Position numbers and translations under genes: made by a program. Under the pieces are notes generated by a model, which ran no database searches, was not told the origin of the DNA, and saw nothing but the letters and a program-made list of their open reading frames with translations. DNA of 64,000 nucleotides. Origin: Chloroflexia bacterium SDU3-3 (GTDB taxonomy: Bacteria > Chloroflexota > Chloroflexia > Chloroflexales > Roseiflexaceae). The DNA is taken from assembly GCA_009268125.1 (NCBI GenBank), contig WBOU01000013.1, positions 1-64,000 of the forward strand. Direction: 5' to 3'. Below, one piece after another: positions 62,901-64,000 of this stretch (its first letter is position 1; each line of letters begins with the position of its first letter).

Positions 62901-63206
62901 ATGAACCCCAAGCAGATGCAGCAGATGGCCATGCAGATGCAGCGCCAGATGGCCAAGATCCAAGAGGAGCTGGGCAAAGAGATCGTCGAGGGCAAGGCCG
63001 GCAGCTACATCACCGTGAAGATGAACGGCCACCGCGAGATCCAGGGCATCACCATCGCCCCCGAGGTGGTGGACCCCGAGGATATCGACACGCTGCAGGA
63101 TCTGCTGGTCTCGGCCATCCAGGACGCCACCGCCAAGGCCCAGGAGCTTGCCCAGAAGCGGCTCGGCCCGCTGACCGGTGGCATGAACATCCCCGGCCTG
63201 TTCTAA
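62901..63206 (+). CDS. ybaB: YbaB/EbfC nucleoid-associated protein
   Basis: A 101-residue DNA-binding protein. N-terminal amphipathic helix MNPKQMQQMAMQMQRQMAKI, beta core with ITVKMNGHREIQGITIAPEV and a C-terminal helix. The family forms dimers and binds DNA with little specificity. It lies 39 nt after dnaX with an AAAGGAAT site, the conserved order in many bacteria. Confidence 0.92.
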   Translation: MNPKQMQQMAMQMQRQMAKIQEELGKEIVEGKAGSYITVKMNGHREIQGITIAPEVVDPEDIDTLQDLLVSAIQDATAKAQELAQKRLGPLTGGMNIPGLF

Positions 63207-63292
63207 ACACCGCGCGGCCAGGCGCAACAGCCCTGGCAGATGCTGGATGGGGTGCCGACGCGCGCCCCATTTCTTATGATGTAGAGCACCAT

Positions 63293-63910
63293 ATGACACA
63301 CGGAAACGACAACCAGCTGCTGGTCGAGCCGGTGGCCCGCCTGATCGAGCAGTTCGGGCGGCTGCCCGGCGTGGGGCCAAAGACCGCCTCGCGGCTCACC
63401 TTCTACCTGCTGCGCGCCCCCGAGGAGCAGACCCGCGCCCTGGCCGAGGCGCTCACCGGCCTGCGCGAGGGCGTGCAGTTCTGCAAGCGCTGCTTCAACA
63501 TCGCCATCGGCGACCTGTGCGTCTACTGCGCCAACACCAACCGCGACCAGCGCCTGATCTGCGTGGTCGAGGAGCCGCTGGATGTGCTGGCGATCGAGCG
63601 CACCGGCGGCTACCGTGGCGTCTACCACGTGCTGCACGGGCGCATCGCCCCGCTAGAGGGCATGAACCGCGAGGATATCTACTTCGACGAGCTGATCGAC
63701 CGCGTGCGCAGCGAGCCGGTGGAGGAGATCATCATCGCCACCAACCCCAATACCGAGGGCCAGGCCACCGCGTTCTACCTGCACCGCGCCCTGGCCCCGC
63801 TGGGCGTGCGCGTCACCCAGCTGGCGCGCGGCCTGCCCACCGGCGGCGACCTGGAGTGGGCCGACCCGGCCACGCTTGGCTCGGCGCTGGAGGGGCGGCG
63901 CGAGTTCTAG
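63293..63910 (+). CDS. recR: Recombination mediator RecR
   Basis: A 205-residue protein. The helix-hairpin-helix LPGVGPKTASRL is at 22-33, the zinc finger is CKRCFNIAIGDLCVYC, and the Toprim domain carries ICVVEEPLDVLAIE and IIATNPNTEGQATA. It works with RecO and RecF to load RecA on gapped DNA. Third gene of the dnaX-ybaB-recR block. Confidence 0.94.
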   Translation: MTHGNDNQLLVEPVARLIEQFGRLPGVGPKTASRLTFYLLRAPEEQTRALAEALTGLREGVQFCKRCFNIAIGDLCVYCANTNRDQRLICVVEEPLDVLAIERTGGYRGVYHVLHGRIAPLEGMNREDIYFDELIDRVRSEPVEEIIIATNPNTEGQATAFYLHRALAPLGVRVTQLARGLPTGGDLEWADPATLGSALEGRREF

Positions 63911-64000
63911 CCCGCCCCGGTGCGGGGGTCGCCCCCGATCCCCGCGCCGCATCCCCCACGAGAACCATTTACCACCATACCCCAAGGCCCCAAGGAACAA
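63911..64000. repeat. CCACCATACC/CCAAGG repeat at window end
   Basis: After GCGGGGGTCGCCCCCG-type hairpin sequence (63921-63945) comes TTTACCACCATACCCCAAGG, another member of the dispersed repeat. The region runs out of the window. Confidence 0.5.

Overview
The window is GC-rich bacterial chromosome that I read as Chloroflexota (Chloroflexia, of the Herpetosiphon/Kouleothrix/Chloroflexales sort). This rests on gene style (large Pro/Ala-rich proteins, YfbK-like VWA lipoprotein, DUF4349 lipoprotein, gingipain-like C25 protease, a dnaX-ybaB-recR block) and on the scattered ACCACGAAGACACGAAG / ACCACCAAGACTCCAAG repeats. No rRNA, phage integrase, transposase or CRISPR array was seen, and the taxonomy is inference because no search was possible.

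Layout. 1-1937: a wrecked MFS gene, then nested terminal-inverted-repeat (MITE-like) elements. 1938-8806: small uncharacterised genes (zinc-ribbon membrane protein, ICMT-like methyltransferase, an AT-rich orphan, NmrA-like SDR, HEAT protein, fascin-like beta-trefoil, Imm5-like immunity protein, VOC protein). 8882-16361: peptidase E, VWA lipoprotein, transmembrane STAS protein, DinG helicase-exonuclease. 16362-21326: an envelope/stress operon of two GG-repeat DUF4097 proteins, an MFS exporter, DUF2089 and SHOCT-like proteins, bounded by a clear promoter and a perfect palindromic terminator. 21447-29082: AT-rich methyltransferase, PIG-L deacetylase, then a minus-strand operon rsmI, three membrane-anchored methyltransferase paralogues (the third broken by a frameshifting deletion) and a zinc-ribbon Ser/Thr kinase, the last four joined by ATGA overlaps. 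29848-34664: psuG and a tandem duplication of an aldo/keto reductase-MmyB regulator pair. 34717-38375: four orphan minus-strand genes, one with a leader like those of contractile-injection-system cargo, one a possible conflict protein. 38860-46320: TRIC channel, ATP-grasp, DEDDh exonuclease, GNAT, SDR and C25 protease. 46853-53650: a 1190-residue GH13-family enzyme and a MrfA/Hrq1-like helicase that has lost its ATPase motifs and gained a Pro-rich linker and a tudor-like tail. 53792-58953: a minus-strand biosynthetic cluster (OleD-like SDR, MBL hydrolase, KAS III, ATP-grasp, BioF2-like acyltransferase). 59228-64000: DUF4349 lipoprotein, composite repeats, then dnaX, ybaB and recR.

The most promising unusual systems are the pseudo-helicase, the membrane methyltransferase-kinase operon, the KAS III/ATP-grasp cluster, and the DUF2089/DUF4097 operon with paired ATTCTACAAATA boxes in its promoter. 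Functions beyond named families are inference.
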